Positions 1 through 11,792 of a stretch of DNA of 64,000 nt are shown here, piece after piece. The position numbers and the translations under genes were made by a program. Each line of letters starts with the position of its first letter. Positions within the stretch are counted from its first letter, which is position 1. The DNA is from Letharia columbiana. Taxonomy: Eukaryota > Ascomycota > Lecanoromycetes > Lecanorales > Parmeliaceae. A model generated the notes under the pieces. The model was not told the origin of the DNA and made no database searches. It saw nothing but the letters and a program-made list of their open reading frames with translations. The stretch spans positions 269,501-333,500 of the forward strand of contig NW_023501085.1 in the NCBI RefSeq assembly GCF_014066305.1, written 5' to 3'.

Positions 1-3000
1 CGGGTGCGATGTGGAAGGGGGGTGGATCAAAGGCAGAATAAACTGCACATTTAGCGCTATTCCGGATCTTTGATGAGAGCTGCTTGCCACAACGGCTCTG
101 CAGATCGCTCAGGGCAAGCTGCCCTGGCTTGCGGTTCTGCCATTGCAAAAAGTCGAACTAGCAGGCGGAAATTGCCAAGCGGTTACACCGCGTGGATGGC
201 CCTCATCATCATTGTGGAGTGTACACATGAGCTTTTGCAACACTTCCTGCCTTGCGGAGTGTTCTCCGAACTAAACGAGATTGGGATGGATGCCTGACAA
301 CCGGTAGCTCCAGCATCGCCTTTCGTTCAATTGACCAATGAGATGTATTCAGGGAAGCTTGACTGATGCGAACGAGGTTTGTTAGCGATGCTTCTATGAT
401 TAAGGGGAGACCATCAACGGGAATGGTCCAGCGTGGGCAGACAAGAAAACTCACATAGATCGCTGCTTCAGCGAGGCAATTTAGGCAATGCTGTAGAGTT
501 CATTTCGCAGCGAAGGTTAACCAGGAAAGGAGCATAAAGCGAAGCCAATGTGAGGTATGGTTCCGTGAGATGAGAGCTAGAAAAATTGCCACCCTCAGGG
601 GCTGTCAAGGAAACAAAACTTCTTAAGAAAGCCTGGAGAAACGCCGTAAGGCCACCATCTCAACCCCGCTGGGGCGTCATGACGGATGTAAATCACGCAG
701 TTGGTATGGGGCAGGTCGACACGGGCTCGTGAGCCTTTGCGCGGTGCGCCAAAGCGTTCAGCCAATGAAAGTTCCCAATCTCTCCACAAAGGGATAGTCT
801 TCTGCCAGATAATGCGTCGATCAGCCGAATTTGGAAGCTGCGCAACGAATATTTCATTAGCGCATGCAGGCAGCCTTATGCTTGTGGATTGATGTTGCCA
901 CATATCCGATATCAATAGCAAGGAGCGCGAATTTTCCTGCTTGCAGACACCTCTTGAAACCAGCTAACGCTCACGAGAAGGGAGTACAGAACAACAATGA
1001 TCTCCAAGGATCCATCGACAAAAAGACTTCCAGACAACGAAGATAAACTCAACGAGTTCCTTGACTAGATGATTGGACACAATACCTAGGATTCCCAAAG
1101 GCCGGATGCGTTCGGATGCTCCTTCCTCTCCTTGTGCTTTTTCCAGTGCTAAAACAGCAAATGCAACGTCGGCAGCGGTCGATGTCACATCGGATACTTG
1201 AGAAGATAAGATCAGAATAAAGCTAGTAGCGCTGGACTCGGACTTGGACCCCGAGCCTGTTTGTATGAGAGAGCAGACACGTGGCGAAGGAGGAACAGCT
1301 ATCAAATGTGACTCATCCATATCCACCAACCCACGGCATCAAGAAGACTGAGAACAGCTTTATACTCGATAGCATGCTTTGCACGAAGTTCAAGATGCGT
1401 GGCTTTGTGTGAAGAGAGAAGAACGATCAGGAATGGACAGTATGGACTGGCTGTGTGATTCGCATAACGCGTGACACTGGTGGAGAAGCAAATAGCAGGA
1501 GTTGGGAGTACCGAATGGAGGATCCATACCCATCCAACGAAGTGAAGAATTCTGACATTGATGGACGCGTGGCACTCGTACATGGGCAAGTGTTCAAGGG
1601 ATTCATACCAACCTCATAGGGCTGAGGGCTGCCAAGACCACGATGGTGCCGCGCGCCGTCGGCGACGTCTCCTCATCGCTCGCCGCCCTTATGTCTCATG
1701 TACCCGTCATGCGCCTCATCGAGCGTGTCTATCCACCAGACTCGGGAGAAGCAGGAGCAGTCCTGGAGACGCGGCAGTCGATGTTGTTCATCCATGGATC
1801 TCGATGGCTTCTCTTGGAGATGAACCACATTCTGTCCGAATCAGCTGCATGGTCAATCTGCCTCGCAACGAGCAGCTTAGGTACTGATCCCGCCTGCTCG
1901 TAGACCAGAAGCCAAGATTTTCGCGGCCTCCGAACATCCCAAGCCCGAAGACTGATAAAGCGGCCATCGCCAGGAGAATCATCATGCGCGGCCACAAATA
2001 TATCCATGGATGTATTGGGAAGACACTTTTCATACATTTGATGAACGATGATAATGAGCGTTCGATTGACATGCTTCAAGGGCACCCGGGTTTCTATGAT
2101 CTGACATTAAGCTCTATCATATACCTCAACTCCTCAATCAAATCACTCGAAGCATAACATTATATTATCTAGCTTTGGTCATGTGCCCGTCTCAACCTTT
2201 CAACGCCCATCCTCCGTCTCGTCCTTCCTGTTCTACCAACGTTTCATCAGTTTCGCTGTCCGTCAATCTTCTCTTCAAGCTTCCTCAATCGTTTCTTTGT
2301 CTTTTTCTTCGATCTGGAAGTCGGCTGTCCCATCGCCGCTTGCTCATGCGTCTGTGCCACTTTTTGCCATCTGTAAAGTTGTGCTGTTGATCGCCCTCCC
2401 TGGCTAGCGAGGCTTTCTGCTGTCACTCTGGATGTGCGAGTATCTTGACTATGAACGCATAACGGTCAGCAGGGACGGAAGACGGAGTTCTGGGTTGTTA
2501 GACGAACAGCATTGGTGCAGGCGGTGGACTCTGGCTTCTGGTGGTAAATCTGGGGCGAGAAACTCTTTTGGTGTGCGGAGACAGCTGAATCTGATAGTAC
2601 TGAAGGCTTGACCTCCCAATGACGCTCTCGAATACCTAGGTCTATTGGATCTAATCAGAAAGCCTTCAAGGAGGTAAGAGGATATTATATGATTACCGGG
2701 ATTTCTCGCCGTGATCACAGAGTTCGCTCGCAATGCTGGGACAATCAAGCAATCAAATCTCGAGCGAGCTATACCGACGCTTGAGTCCTGCAGCGGTTCC
2801 CTAATCGAATTTTGGCCCCCAGACTTCGATTCCTGTCGGTACTCAATCTCTCCAACGACTGGAGGGGTCCCTGAGCTGAGCTTCCGTGCTTATTATACAT
2901 GTCAAACATGCATCATACCCCAGGGCGCTAATTTTACCCATAACTCTAAGCAACATTTCGACCGCTAAGTCCTGCCCTAGCCGCTAACAGGTGGGGCGGG

Positions 3001-6000
3001 CTGCGATTTTAATGTGGTGCCATACGTCAGGGATTCCGGGACTTGAGACCTTTAGTGGCTAGTAGCGGACGATAGTCCTGCAGTAGTGCAAAAGATCTAC
3101 CCGTTGCGCACATGGAACAGTCCCCCATTTTTCACCTAGTCGCGGTCCCTCCGGAGAGACACCTTTGTTATCACTCCAGTACAAAGGATACGGGGCTCCC
3201 AGTCTGTCTACTAAAGGGATACTCCGCCGCTTGCAAAACACCGCCATAAACTGGGAATACGACGCCGGAGCTACCGACGTCCTCTAGATTCGGGTATGCC
3301 GTTGATTAGATATCATCTCTCAAGTACGATAAAGTCTTCGCTGCTGAAGAAGGTCGATCATCAACAGATGTAATTCCTGCATTCGGTGGTCGCCGAAGAT
3401 TTGCGTATATCGCATGATTGTCAAAAGCTTAGACTACGCTACTTTCAGATAGATCTTCGACAAACACCTAATGCAAACTCTTCTGTACTGAAGTGCGAGC
3501 TCGAAGGGGTGATCAGTCATAGGCATTTGAAGCCAGTTGATTTGGAATTCTAGCACGGGGAAAGTGATTGTGGGGTTCAGCGCAAACGACAATGCAATCG
3601 CTCAACAGGGTGCGACGACGCAACCCGAGGTTCTACGTTGGAAATAGTCAATCTCATGGGACGGCATGCAGCGCATTGTCATACTCGGGACCAGAAAGCC
3701 AATTGCTCACTTTCTACTCATCTCTGTACTCTGCGAATGAGAAAGCCCTAATAAACTACAGAGTATCAGACATCCTGAACAGATCTGCGGGTGCTGATTA
3801 CAGCAAAAGACAGGGTCTGAACTTGGTGTTGCGAAAGTTGGGGAAGCCGAGACGTGGGGGCTCTTGAGCCTTAATTGACATCGCTGGCCCGAAGGTCCCT
3901 CTATGGTGCATGGTCTCGTACTGAGCAAGAGCAGACCAGCAAACCGGGGTTGCAGAGCCACCAGGCCACGTGAAAACTAATGCTGTCATACCGCAGACGC
4001 TCTCTCCATTGCAATGGTTCGAACGTACCACAGAGCGTCTGACAAGATCTTTGATCAAAGGATGTCTGACAGCAATCACGTATCATGGCTTTGTGCTCAA
4101 GCGGCATCGATCATACCTTTATTTGGCCTGACAGATGTCAATAAATTTTATAGTTCTTCGGATCGTATCGCCAGCCGAAGACATCCATACGACAGTAGGT
4201 GTGCAGTCCAGATAGAAACCTCTCGGGACTGCCGCAATGAGAATGCACTAAGGCTTTGAAAGCCACTAAGGTTATCGGAAAAAGAATGATTGATGTACCT
4301 CATTGCTCTCAAAAGGCATAGTCTTCTCATCAAGCATCGATCACGCGCATAGCGGGGAACAGATAGGCATAACGGCGGGCTTCATATTTGTGTATCGGTG
4401 AAGGGTTGCTTCATAACTCCGTATCGCACCAAGAGCCGTCGCTACATTGTAGCAACTTACCCTTTCATTTCCGACTGATAATGAATTTATTCCCCCACGA
4501 ATGACCTGATAGGAGACGGATGTCAGATTAGCTTTATGCAGCCTGGCAGCCTACCTTCCCTTTGGAGACTGGCTCAGACTAGCGGGGTGGAACACCGCAC
4601 CCAATAAGATCGTGACCCACCCCACGGAGCAGAAGATGGCGTCGCTGTCATGCACCTCGCAAAACATTTGCCGCCGGTCATGTTAACGCCAATCCGGAGC
4701 TATCTGAGAGGACTTTCTACTCGTGCGTCCGAGAAATCTACCCTCTTGGCAGTCCGGCGCGGCACCAATCATAGTATAGAAATACCCAGTCTGACGACTG
4801 AGATGACATCAAGCTTGAAGCCTTCTGAAGATAGCCTCCGCAGATCCTCTGGAAAACGCCAGTCGGGTTCTTGAGCGCAGAACTCCTTCTTCCCGGAAAA
4901 TGAACGGTCTTGGCACGCATTTGAGCCCGTCGATGCATTTCCACACGGCTTGGCGCAAAAGTGGCACTGACAATGCCGCGCCTCAATCCCCACGAAAATT
5001 TGAGCGAACGGGAGTGGACATGACAACCTCTACGGACACAGAGCTTGAACAGATCTTCATGGATGTTCTGGTGGTGGAACTCGGGCGCAAAGTGTACCGG
5101 AATGCTGTGGAAGCCGTCATCGAGACAGATACTATCCACAATCACTAAAACTCCTCACCTATTGACAAGATCCCTAGACGGGTCCCTTCTCTCACAATTC
5201 CAACGCTGTTGAACCAGCAACGCCAGTTTTGAGCATGAGACACCCGTCTCAGCAAAGCAAACTCAAGACCAATGGACGCTCTAGCCTCTAGCGTGTTCAG
5301 GCGGACTACAATTGAGACCACGTGGAAGTCTGTAATTGATCGTACCAGGAGATTGAAGCAAGCCAAAGATCCTTGGGACTCGCATGGAGACCCTTGCCTC
5401 CACCGCAACTCCAGGTGTAGGCAACAATGAAAGCAGTAAGAGAAGACCGAGCCCAGTGCCAAGACCAACCACCTGACGTCCAACCCAAGCTCCAGTGCCG
5501 GCCTTTCCTGCAGACCCCATCCGTCTTTGTTCTGACCGCTCAAGATAAGCGTCGACTTTTCGCCGTATGGTGCCAGTAACCGCATTATCTCGAAAGCTTC
5601 CGGTCATTTCGTTCACGACTGTCTCCATAGATCGCCAAATAGATTCGAGGTGTAGCAGCTCAAAGTGCTATATGTTCGACAGTCCTTCGGACTGAGGACG
5701 AGCGTGGCTGTCCTAACCATTCATACGTCTCTTGTCGCATGTAGGCGCTTCTAGTCAATGAGACTGAGATCTTACCTCCAGAAGAGGATCGTCGGATCGA
5801 GTTACGACCCGCTCGCTAATCGCTTGTCGCGCAACGCTTCTGCTAGTCAAGAGTCCTACCATTTCAGCGGAAACATGTTTCACTTTTCTACATCGCCACA
5901 ATTAGAGGCAGTGATCCAGTACGCTTTTGACACGTCTAGTCTGGATCCTCTTCCCATTTTCGACCGTGAAGCCGCTGTCAACCGGACAGCACAGCTGCAT

Positions 6001-6101
6001 TTTTGGAGCATTATGTACGGAAACCCAGCAGAAATTCCTTCGCAGAATCTCTCCAAAATTTCTGCCCTTCCTTTCAACTTCGCAAGCTCATACAGCGCAA
6101 T
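1..6101. other. Gene-poor balanced DNA, no supported gene
   Basis: Base composition is mixed and not RIP-like, but I find no reading frame with recognisable domains, credible splice structure or coding texture. The longer open frames (for example 4738-5145 and 5281-5628 on the minus strand) are uninterrupted by chance or are decayed remnants; the latter contains one hydrophobic stretch but nothing I recognise. The stretch may be old, decayed intergenic or pseudogene DNA. Confidence 0.5.
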
Positions 6102-7139
6102 ATGCTACTCTTCCTTCGGGTAAGCCTCCTTGCCTTGGCCACAGTGCATTCAGACGCCATCATCCCTCTTCCGCATCTCATCGACGAAGCACAACTCTCA
6201 CCTCCTCCACAAAGTTCATCCACAGCTGCATCCGATACTCCACCCAGCCCAAACAACACTCTCACATCAACGATTGTAGACCCACGATTCACGTACGACA
6301 TCAAATTCGCCAACGAGTTCCTCGACAAAGAATCCGCCTACATGAACACCCTGCTAGCTTTAGCAGACCTTTCGACCAAAGGCTGGACTCCAGAATTGAA
6401 ATGGGAAGCAATATACTCCCTTTCCAGCTACGGAGATGTCACTATCCGCATCCACGCTAGCCAGAACCCTTCAACCTTGCAGTACCGCCATGCGATCTGG
6501 GGCCTCTACATCGCCATCCGCGAGACCTCGGCCCATGGGTTTAGAGCGTGCGTATTGACTGTGTACTGGGTTCCAGATGAGAGTAGGCCGCGGCTCAAAT
6601 TAGGCTATGTGTCAATTCTTGGCGGATCTTCCTTGGGCATCGCCACTGGTAATTCTACCGAAATGTCTCTCGGGCTTGCACTTCCCACACAGAGATCATT
6701 ACCAAAACTACGACTAGCCAACCTCACCACCACAATCAACAACTTTACCACCCTCAGTACTGGGAAACCGGACATAACGAATCTGAACATCGAAGTTAGC
6801 TTACTAGGAAGACCGCTAGAGATCGATGCCGTCTTCCACACCATCTACGCAGGCGTACTATCCCTGGCACCGTGGCCTCAATACGCCCGAATTGACGGAC
6901 CCGGAGTCGTCGAAGATCACTCATCTCGCACTTTCCTACGGTGGGACTCTTCCTACCTCACGGTCCAGCCCACTTTTGAGTACAGGTACTTAATCCTGGC
7001 TCTGGCGAAGCTGCCGTTGTATATGTATGAGCAGAACCGGTTTGAAGAGGCGAGGTTTGTTGTGTATGTGGATGAGATTGAGGTTGGAAGGGGTTGGCTG
7101 TATAGGCGCGGGGTTGGAGGGGTTTCTGGTGCGGAATGA
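6102..7139 (+). CDS. Predicted secreted protein of unknown function
   Basis: I do not recognise this gene. It is a single uninterrupted frame of 345 residues from the ATG at 6102. An in-frame ATG at 6003 would add 33 polar residues in front of the hydrophobic leader, so 6102 is preferred. Residues 1 to about 17 (MLLFLRVSLLALA...) form a typical secretion signal, followed by a Pro/Ser/Thr-rich linker to about residue 50 and a soluble domain with beta-rich texture. Several Asn-X-Ser/Thr sites (NNT, NST, NLT, NFT) suggest glycosylation in the secretory pathway. The mature part has almost no cysteine, unlike typical small cysteine-rich effectors. No transmembrane helix or GPI-like tail is visible. 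Codon use is C-ending in the first half, as in real Pezizomycotina genes, and looser near the 3' end. Neighbours are decayed fragments, so context gives no functional hint. Confidence 0.7.
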   Translation: MLLFLRVSLLALATVHSDAIIPLPHLIDEAQLSPPPQSSSTAASDTPPSPNNTLTSTIVDPRFTYDIKFANEFLDKESAYMNTLLALADLSTKGWTPELKWEAIYSLSSYGDVTIRIHASQNPSTLQYRHAIWGLYIAIRETSAHGFRACVLTVYWVPDESRPRLKLGYVSILGGSSLGIATGNSTEMSLGLALPTQRSLPKLRLANLTTTINNFTTLSTGKPDITNLNIEVSLLGRPLEIDAVFHTIYAGVLSLAPWPQYARIDGPGVVEDHSSRTFLRWDSSYLTVQPTFEYRYLILALAKLPLYMYEQNRFEEARFVVYVDEIEVGRGWLYRRGVGGVSGAE

Positions 7140-7898
7140 CGCGGGAGTGGGTAAGCTAAGAGCCCAGGGTATTTTCTGATGGAGGATCGTCACATCGATT
7201 CATTATCCATCTGCGGACTGGTATCATAGTCGGTACTACCGCGTGAGGTCTTTGATCTCGTAATCGAATCTGCATTCACTCATTGGGTCAGGAAGCTCAG
7301 CTGCGTCGAGCATACGATCAGTATTTGGGCCTCCGTCCCTACGAATGCGTTTGGGGACGGCAGAGAAGGGATGTGGACGCTGACAGATAGGAAGGAGTAG
7401 GGTCGTGCTGTATTGGCAAAGCTGCCGACGATGATCTAAATGGACTCCTTAAATCCAAGGTTGTTTGTCTACATGATCAAATCTGCAAGGTTCATCGGTC
7501 TCACTGGTTCCATTCCAAGTGGGGCGGAAAGTTGCGCGACATAGCTCCTTCAGGAACATTTGCACAGCGTCCCTATCAGCAGTAGCTTTTGATCCCTTAC
7601 CGTCTCGATCGGCGTCGCCAAATCCACCATTACCATCCACGTTATCTTTCTTGTTAGCGTCCCGGTAGAATCCCAAATCATTCAAACAAAAAGCATCATT
7701 GCCGTCATCTAATCCCATTGCATGGCGTTATCCTTTTCCTTCTCATTCTATTTCGCTTTGGCGTTACTACAACAATATATGATCTTTTGTTCAGACTGAG
7801 TCATCATGTAAGAATGCGTGGCTGAAGTCGAGTATCTATTTTCGGCGACCAGGCTCATCCACTGTCGTCCCACTCTCCTTCATCTATCCCCCTGTCAA
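7140..7898. other. Intergenic, possible gene scrap on minus strand
   Basis: The minus-strand frame 7449-7718 encodes an 89-residue Asp/Gly/Asn-rich peptide with a tail (FLKELCRATFRPTWNGTSE) that looks protein-like. There is no domain, no clear splice structure and no partner. I treat it as a possible exon remnant only. Confidence 0.25.
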
Positions 7899-8132
7899 TC
7901 ATTTCGTGCTAATCCCTTCAATCTTCTTCTCAACGTCTTCGAGCCACTTTGTTGTCTTGACCTTCGACCCTGACCTCTCTCTTGCCAACGCAATCTGCTC
8001 GTGTCTCTGCGTGGTGTGTCGCCATGCCTTCAACTGTGCTTTTGTTTGACTCCCGAGTCTGGCAAGCGTTGTGACTGTCAGCTGAGGCGGAGGCGGAGGC
8101 TTCTCGGCGTCCATACTAGTGGAACCATTCAT
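7899..8132 (-). pseudogene. Small gene or 3' exon, copy 1 of a duplicated pair
   Basis: Function unknown. From the in-frame Met at 8132 this frame gives 77 residues: a short Pro-rich lead (PPPPPQ) and then a charged, helical segment running from QLTVTTLARLGSQ to KWLEDVEKKIEG. The same segment recurs at 11520-11792 on the same strand with about two thirds of residues identical and many conservative changes (QLTV..ARLGS..K.QL..WR....RHEQIAL....GS.V...KWL..VEKKI.G). Conservation of a reading frame between two diverged copies argues that this was translated protein. It could be the last exon of a larger gene whose 5' exons have decayed. The upstream DNA is also similar between copies (8477-8522 against 12125-12171), so the duplication included flanking sequence. 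Confidence 0.45.
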
Positions 8133-10179
8133 CAGCAGAGAGGAACCGAGAGGGTTTGGACGGGAGAAAACCCACACTATCGCTAATTTGCTCCTCAAGT
8201 AGAGAGCGTCGGGTCGGATGCTAGAAAGGATTGCCCCAGGTGCTGGGCGTTGGATTTGAGTTCTATAGCCCTAGATCTTCTGGTAAGAACAATTGTAGTG
8301 ATGTGACGAGAAATGCAAGAAAAGAAGCATCTAAGAACTAGTTCATGTAGGAAGAGCAGGCTCAAACGAATAATTTTAGGACCTGCTAGATTGAGAGCTG
8401 ACCTCTCGGTGGACGTCAGATTGACCCAACCTTGTCGCCTCTTTCACCAATTCCTTAAACGTGTACACCAACGAAGCCATTCCCAGCGGGTGGTATGTAC
8501 AAAGTACTTGTACCCTCCCGCCTCTTTTCTCGCTTCCATCAAACACACTACCTTCACCATTCGCCGCCTGACACGAAGCAGGGATCAGGCAGTTTTTCAA
8601 ACGTCGAAACACATTCGAGGACTTCATATGGGCAAAGTGTCCGAGCGTCTGAAGTCCTATCTTGCATATTCAAAGAACGACAGGATGCATCTGCTGTCAG
8701 TAAGCAGTTTAAAGTTCATATTTGTCAGACATCGCTTAGATCTCAACAGAGCAGACATTTATTGATCGGATTAAGCGAACTCTTCTCCCTTGAGAATGCA
8801 AACTGCCGCCTTGGAATCAGGCTAAATCTGAAATATAAAGAGAAAGCGAGGACTTTATACAACTGATAGGCTCAGAATGCTTGATGTCAACCATATTCCA
8901 AATCAACCGCATGTACCCAGCATGTACCTGGGCTAGTGACCGACCAGCATCTACGTTTCTCACACCAAACATCAATCTCAGTTCTAAAAAGTCGCAGAAT
9001 AAACACTCAATTGGCTGCATAAAAGAATGCCTTGATCCTGAAACCACAGAGTGCCGTTCTTAGGATTAGCCAAACGTTCGCAACATTGACAAATAGAGAA
9101 AGACATGGGGCCCTCAAATCCCTCAGGGGACTTGGATTTCGACGGATTGCAAATCAACAATTTGTACGTCCTTACTTACACCAACAACAAGAAGACTGAA
9201 TCCATCACCCTCACGTGAAATTAGCGAAATGCGAGCTACGTAGTTCCCGAGTTGCAGCAGCGCATAAACGGACTGGCGGACTAAGCGAAATCCTTCGCTC
9301 GAGAACCAGACTCCGTGAAAAGTGCAGGATCCACATGAGGGAGAAAGGCTTCCAGAAGGTCCGGAAACCAGGTGTGGCACTCCTTCTCCAGCCGAAAAGC
9401 CTTACCCGGTAGCCTTATACCCTTCGGCTTCTCCTACCTGCTTCCCCGCTGGTTGTCAACCACTCAATCAATTATGCGATTGGAACCGGCCCCCGGACAA
9501 CCATCCCTATCCAGCCCCCAAGGATTTTAATTTCTCGGATCTCGCCCGGACCCCGTTTCGTGCAGTAGTGTAGTCTGCATTAGCCTGGCATAGATGGACG
9601 CAACCTGGAACTTGCATCTTTTCCATCATTCGTCAGAAGACGTCAAGGAGTATTCGGTATGGCGTAAGGCTGAAGTCAAGCTTGACGCTAAAATCTTACC
9701 TATAGACTTACATAAATACATACATACATTCAGCGGCATTCCGACTCGCTCGCTTAGGAGGAAAAAGGGTCCCCTAAGGTGAAAGAAGCGAAAGAAGCGA
9801 CGAGAGAAGCCGGCCTCGCGAAGCGGCCTATACCTAAGAGCATATCTATTGAAGTTGAAGAGAAGATTATGGACTATGTATTGAAATCATACACCACTAC
9901 TTAGGCGGGCTATAATCGTCGATGTGGAAGGCGGACGCTGGTTCCGTTTGAAATGTACCTTTGCATTTTTTTTCAGCTGAGAAGTGGCTACAATACACAG
10001 TGAATCTGCAGCAAGCAGGGCCAACAATATCGCGGCATTCGCATTCACCTTCGTTTAACTATGTCAAGATCAATAGCCCTACTCACCGATAGGGGACTAT
10101 AACCTCCTTTACGTCCCTGGCTTTCATACTCGCCCAGACTATTCATGACAAAAGTCGATATGTAGATTGCTGATTATGG
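8133..10179. other. Intergenic, remnants only
   Basis: No intact gene is seen. 8477-8522 resembles 12125-12171 (GCCATTCC...GTACAA.GTACTT.TACCC) at the same distance from the two duplicated frames, marking the edge of a segmental duplication. About 9935-10040 resembles 10190-10300 (TTCCGTTTGA..TGTACCT, then a pyrimidine run, CAGCTGA, and CAAGCA.GGCC), a diverged local tandem copy. Confidence 0.4.
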
Positions 10180-10971
10180 ATGTCTGACCCTGGGTTGGAC
10201 AAAATTCCGTTTGAGTGTACCTGTCGGTTTTTCTTTTCAGCTGAAAGTGCCCAATACCAGCGAACATCTGAGCAAGCACGGCCATATCGTTCCCGCTTGG
10301 ATTCTCTTTGTCAATCAATCCATGGCTCACCAATTGTCAGACCGATACCTCACCTGCAAGCCTCGAAGTTCAGAATCGCTCCGCCCATGCTGTCAAAACT
10401 GCGTTCTGGATATCATCATACGGATCCGCTCACTGACTCGTATTCTATGTCACTTCAGACTCATATCCGGCTCGGAAAGCATCTGGACGTTCTTCGAAAT
10501 CTCGATCGAACGAGTGATAGAAACAAAACCCTTACTAGCAGGCATCGACCGTTTCGAAACGGCCCAGAAGCTACAAAAATGGGCCTTGATAGAAATGAAC
10601 CTCGCTCTTCCTACCCAGGTTCCAGGACTCCTGCTCAGTCCCTACAATCCATAGCTCTGGAACTTGCGGACCATTTACTATATGCAAGCCTCGAAGTCGA
10701 AACTCTGGTCCATGCAGAATTAGAACACAATACCCGATGAATGGTCGAAACTTCTCGGCACCACGCTCTGGAGGTGGTCGAGAATTGGTCTCAATGGATG
10801 AAAGAGAAGCCATATTTCGAAAGTGCGCAGGAGAAGTGGAAACTCAGAGATCAAGACGAAACGACAATGCTAAACCTAGCCAAAGCTCTGCCCAGGCTGC
10901 CGAGTAATTCGCCCGCCAACCAAAGGCCTCGCTACCCGCTACTACGGCCGCGACCACTACTTGCGATCTAG
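10180..10971 (+). pseudogene. Broken gene of unknown function with one in-frame stop
   Basis: One reading frame runs for 264 codons interrupted only by a TGA at 10738-10740, which a single C-to-T change from CGA would create. The sense parts around it (SIALELADHLLYASLEVETLVHAE before the stop; HALEVVENWSQWMKEKPYFESAQEKWK after it) have amphipathic, protein-like texture. The motif at 10648-10705 is a diverged repeat of 10315-10372 (QSMAHQLSDRYL against QSIALELADHLL, both followed by the same GCAAGCCTCGAAGT string), with the first copy shifted by one base afterwards. The parent was therefore probably a protein with an internal repeat, now frameshifted. I cannot name the family. An overlapping frame (10211-10654) is considered a shadow. 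Confidence 0.35.
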
Positions 10972-11519
10972 TAGTCGATCTCGGTCCTGTTGCTATTCAT
11001 AGGCTTCCATCCTTCGATATCAGCGACTCATTTGGGCAGTCACCACCGACGTGTTGCGCCATCAAGTCTGGGGTAAAATGCAACTCGAAATCTCGAGACC
11101 AAAATTACTTGGAATGGAAGATGTTCTGACCGGATCGAATGTTGCCATCGTGGAGTTGCAGGGCGCTGAGCTGAACAGTCTTCGAGATCAAAATGTATGA
11201 AGATTGATCCAAGCTACATCGTGTGAGGCTAAACATCCATACCAGTTCGGCCCTCAGAGCCCCGGTTCGCAGAAAGAAATCATGGATGGCCAAGGGAGAT
11301 TTTAGTCACTTGCCCCAGGAACCTCTGCTCTTAGAGGCTCCTTAGGTACCAGCAGGCTTCAATGCTCACAATCAGCACAGTCAAGACTTGACCTATTCCA
11401 GCACAAGGATATCGAAATGCTACATCGAAAAACACAAATCCACGATGCGAACTCTCATCTTTATCTTCCATTCGTCTATACTAATTCCAGACCCCTTCCT
11501 GCCTTACTCCCTCATTTTA
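10972..11519. other. Intergenic, nothing recognised
   Basis: Balanced sequence without a supported gene, RNA or repeat. Confidence 0.4.
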
Positions 11520-11792
11520 CTACTTCCCACTTCCTCCAATCTTCTTCTCAACCCCATCGAGCCACTTCTTCATCTCAACCTCAGACCCAGCAATCTTTTG
11601 CCCCAAAGCAATCTGTTCATGTCTCTCCACGGCACACCGCCACCCATCCAATTGCGTTTTCGACCGACTCCCAAGTCTGGCAATCGATGCAACTGTCAGC
11701 TGATGCTGAGGTCTCTCGACCTCCTTTCTGAAGAGGGGAACATGTAAGCAGAGGCGACGAGGATGTTCGAGAAGGAAGGGGACGGACGGCAT
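11520..11792 (-). pseudogene. Small gene or 3' exon, copy 2 of a duplicated pair
   Basis: This frame gives up to 90 residues and shares its C-terminal 58 or so residues with the frame at 7899-8132 (QLTVASIARLGSRSKTQL through KWLDGVEKKIGG). The N-terminal part (MPSVPFLLEHPRR...) does not match copy 1 and may be intron or flank rather than protein. Function is unknown and no domain is recognised. DNA identity between the copies is moderate, so the duplication is old. The frame survived in both, which suggests selection for a time after duplication. It may equally be a decayed terminal exon. Confidence 0.4.

Noticed and set aside
1600..2085. Possible HET-domain remnant on the minus strand (VWWIDT)
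   Set aside because: One short motif in a frame that soon stops; no second conserved block was found.
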